Part shown: positions 5,425 through 6,339 of the stretch, piece after piece
Position numbering within the stretch: position 1 is the stretch's first letter
Layout of the letters: each line of letters opens with the position of its first letter
Origin: Verrucomicrobiales bacterium
GTDB lineage: Bacteria > Verrucomicrobiota > Verrucomicrobiia > Limisphaerales > RI-55
Direction of reading: 5' to 3'
NCBI GenBank assembly: GCA_003484235.1
Contig: DNDP01000199.1
Span: forward strand, 1-6,339
DNA length: 6,339 nucleotides
Notes under the pieces: generated by a model
Told to the model about the DNA's origin: nothing
The model's input: only the letters and a program-made list of their open reading frames with translations
Database searches by the model: none
Made by a program: the position numbers and the translations under genes

Positions 5425-6339
5425 GTGGAGAGGTGCCAGTTTTCCTACGTGACCAGCGGTCGGGAGATCGCCCGGTTGGCACGACCGCGCGACAATGTCA
5501 GGACCAACGCGCCGTTGGTCATGGGCAATCCCGACTTCAACCTCGAACTTGGTAGCAGCCGACGTGAGGAGGCTCATTTATCAAACACGGAATCCGGATC
5601 ACCGAGCAGAATCCAAGAGCTGGGCCTCTTCACGCCGGCTTCCACCAGGTATATGAGCCGGGATTTCCGCGGCAACCTCAGATTCACGCCGCTGCCCGGA
5701 TCAGAGGTCGAGGCGACCAACGTGGCCAGATTCCTTGGTGATGAGGCCATCCTGCGGCTCGGACCGGAGGCGCGTGAGGCGGAACTGAAACGGGTCGTAT
5801 CGCCCCGCGTCCTGCATCTGGCGACGCATGGGTTCTTCCTGCCTGATCAGCAACGCGAGCATCCCGACCGGTCGGACACCCCGTTCATGATGGCTTCGGA
5901 TCGGCCTTGGAGCGTTTCGGCTGAGCCTTGGGAAAACCCGATGATCCGCTGCGGCCTGGCTCTGGCGGGCGCCAATCGCGCCGGCGCGGTTACGAATGCC
6001 ATTGAAGAGGACGGCATCCTGACCGGGCTTGAAGCCGCGCTGCTGAACCTGCAAGGCACGGAGCTGGTCATCCTGAGTGCGTGCGACAGCGGCGCCGGAG
6101 AGGTGAAGATCGGTGAAGGAGTGATGTCGTTGCGTCGCGCCTTCCGCATCGCCGGCGCAGAGACCGTGCTGGCGAGCCATTGGCCGGTCAGCGACCGGGC
6201 GACCTCGCTGTTAATGACGGAGTTCATGCGCCGGTGGCAGGCGGGCGAACCCCGGGTCAACGCCTGGAGGAGTGCCCAACTGACATTGCTGCGGTCGGAA
6301 GGGGCGCAGGAAGAGTTCTCAGATCCCTACTTTTGGGCG
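5425..6339 (+). CDS. CHAT-domain (caspase-like) protein, 5'-truncated, open at right edge
   Basis: An uninterrupted frame encodes at least 305 residues from GTG at 5425. Its sequence matches CHAT peptidase-like domains: ERCQFSYVTSGREIAR at the start, LVMGNPDF near residues 32-39, LHLATHGFF with the presumed catalytic His at 135 (5827-5829), and LSACDSGAGE with the presumed catalytic Cys at 220 (6082-6084). GEGVMSLRRAF, an ASHWPVSD loop (usually SLWPV) and EEFSDPYFWA at the edge follow, so only a few residues are likely missing there. CHAT proteins are clan CD proteases, often with TPR repeats and linked to defence or cell death. The first part of the CHAT domain and any TPR region are absent, since homology begins just after a hairpin and the preceding 105 bases show no such coding. 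The frame is open from the stop at 5319. Possible starts are GTG 5425 (behind AGGGAGAGGAG, spacing only 4) and ATG 5521. It may be a degraded relic or an expressed mini-CHAT. Confidence 0.78.
   Translation, partial: MERCQFSYVTSGREIARLARPRDNVRTNAPLVMGNPDFNLELGSSRREEAHLSNTESGSPSRIQELGLFTPASTRYMSRDFRGNLRFTPLPGSEVEATNVARFLGDEAILRLGPEAREAELKRVVSPRVLHLATHGFFLPDQQREHPDRSDTPFMMASDRPWSVSAEPWENPMIRCGLALAGANRAGAVTNAIEEDGILTGLEAALLNLQGTELVILSACDSGAGEVKIGEGVMSLRRAFRIAGAETVLASHWPVSDRATSLLMTEFMRRWQAGEPRVNAWRSAQLTLLRSEGAQEEFSDPYFWA

Noticed and set aside
4855..5577. Minus-strand open frame of 240 codons opposite the secreted repeat gene
   Set aside because: It spans two unrelated plus-strand coding segments and the hairpin, and has no recognisable motif; the plus-strand frame has a signal peptide and repeats.
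5701..6260. Minus-strand open frames opposite the CHAT domain
   Set aside because: The plus-strand frame carries the CHAT His and Cys motifs; the opposite frames show nothing recognisable.

Overview
The window looks like a piece of a GC-rich Gram-negative chromosome, most likely from Verrucomicrobiota (Pedosphaera/Limisphaerales-like). This rests on a large secreted protein combining lamin-tail and CotH domains, an ECF sigma/anti-sigma pair of the type seen in that phylum, and mostly absent Shine-Dalgarno sequences. The assignment is from family knowledge, not from a search.

Layout. Positions 1-2658 (minus) hold the first 886 residues of a large exported protein: signal peptide, lamin-tail domain, chitobiase-type beta domain, CotH kinase-like domain, a second chitobiase-type domain, and a second lamin-tail domain cut by the window edge. 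From 4750 down to 2793 (minus) four genes are packed together: a DUF433 antitoxin-like protein, a PIN-like DUF5615-type toxin, an ECF sigma factor and a single-pass membrane protein in the anti-sigma position. The first two overlap by 53 bases, toxin and sigma share an ATGA, and sigma and anti-sigma share another ATGA. The toxin-antitoxin pair is therefore translationally linked to a sigma/anti-sigma switch. The sigma gene carries an apparent frameshift in its DNA-recognition region (about 3586): the expected family C-terminus is still encoded, but in the neighbouring frame (3585-3532).

On the plus strand, diverging from the antitoxin gene across a 149-base gap containing a near-palindrome, lies a small secreted protein (4900-5319) built from two copies of a roughly 30-residue NGTYVAP/DNLSY repeat. 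It is followed by a strong imperfect hairpin (5389-5420). Directly against that hairpin begins a CHAT-domain (caspase-like) reading frame that runs off the right edge. It keeps its His and Cys catalytic residues but lacks the start of the CHAT domain and any upstream TPR region, so it looks like a 5'-truncated gene that might still be expressed from a GTG codon.

How they fit together: the minus-strand cluster could be one transcript in which a TA-type pair, a sigma factor and its membrane partner are co-regulated, with the surface CotH/lamin-tail protein 134 bases downstream as a possible target or cotranscribed gene. The CHAT fragment appears to be an independent relic. No RNA genes, CRISPR arrays or complete insertion sequences were seen.
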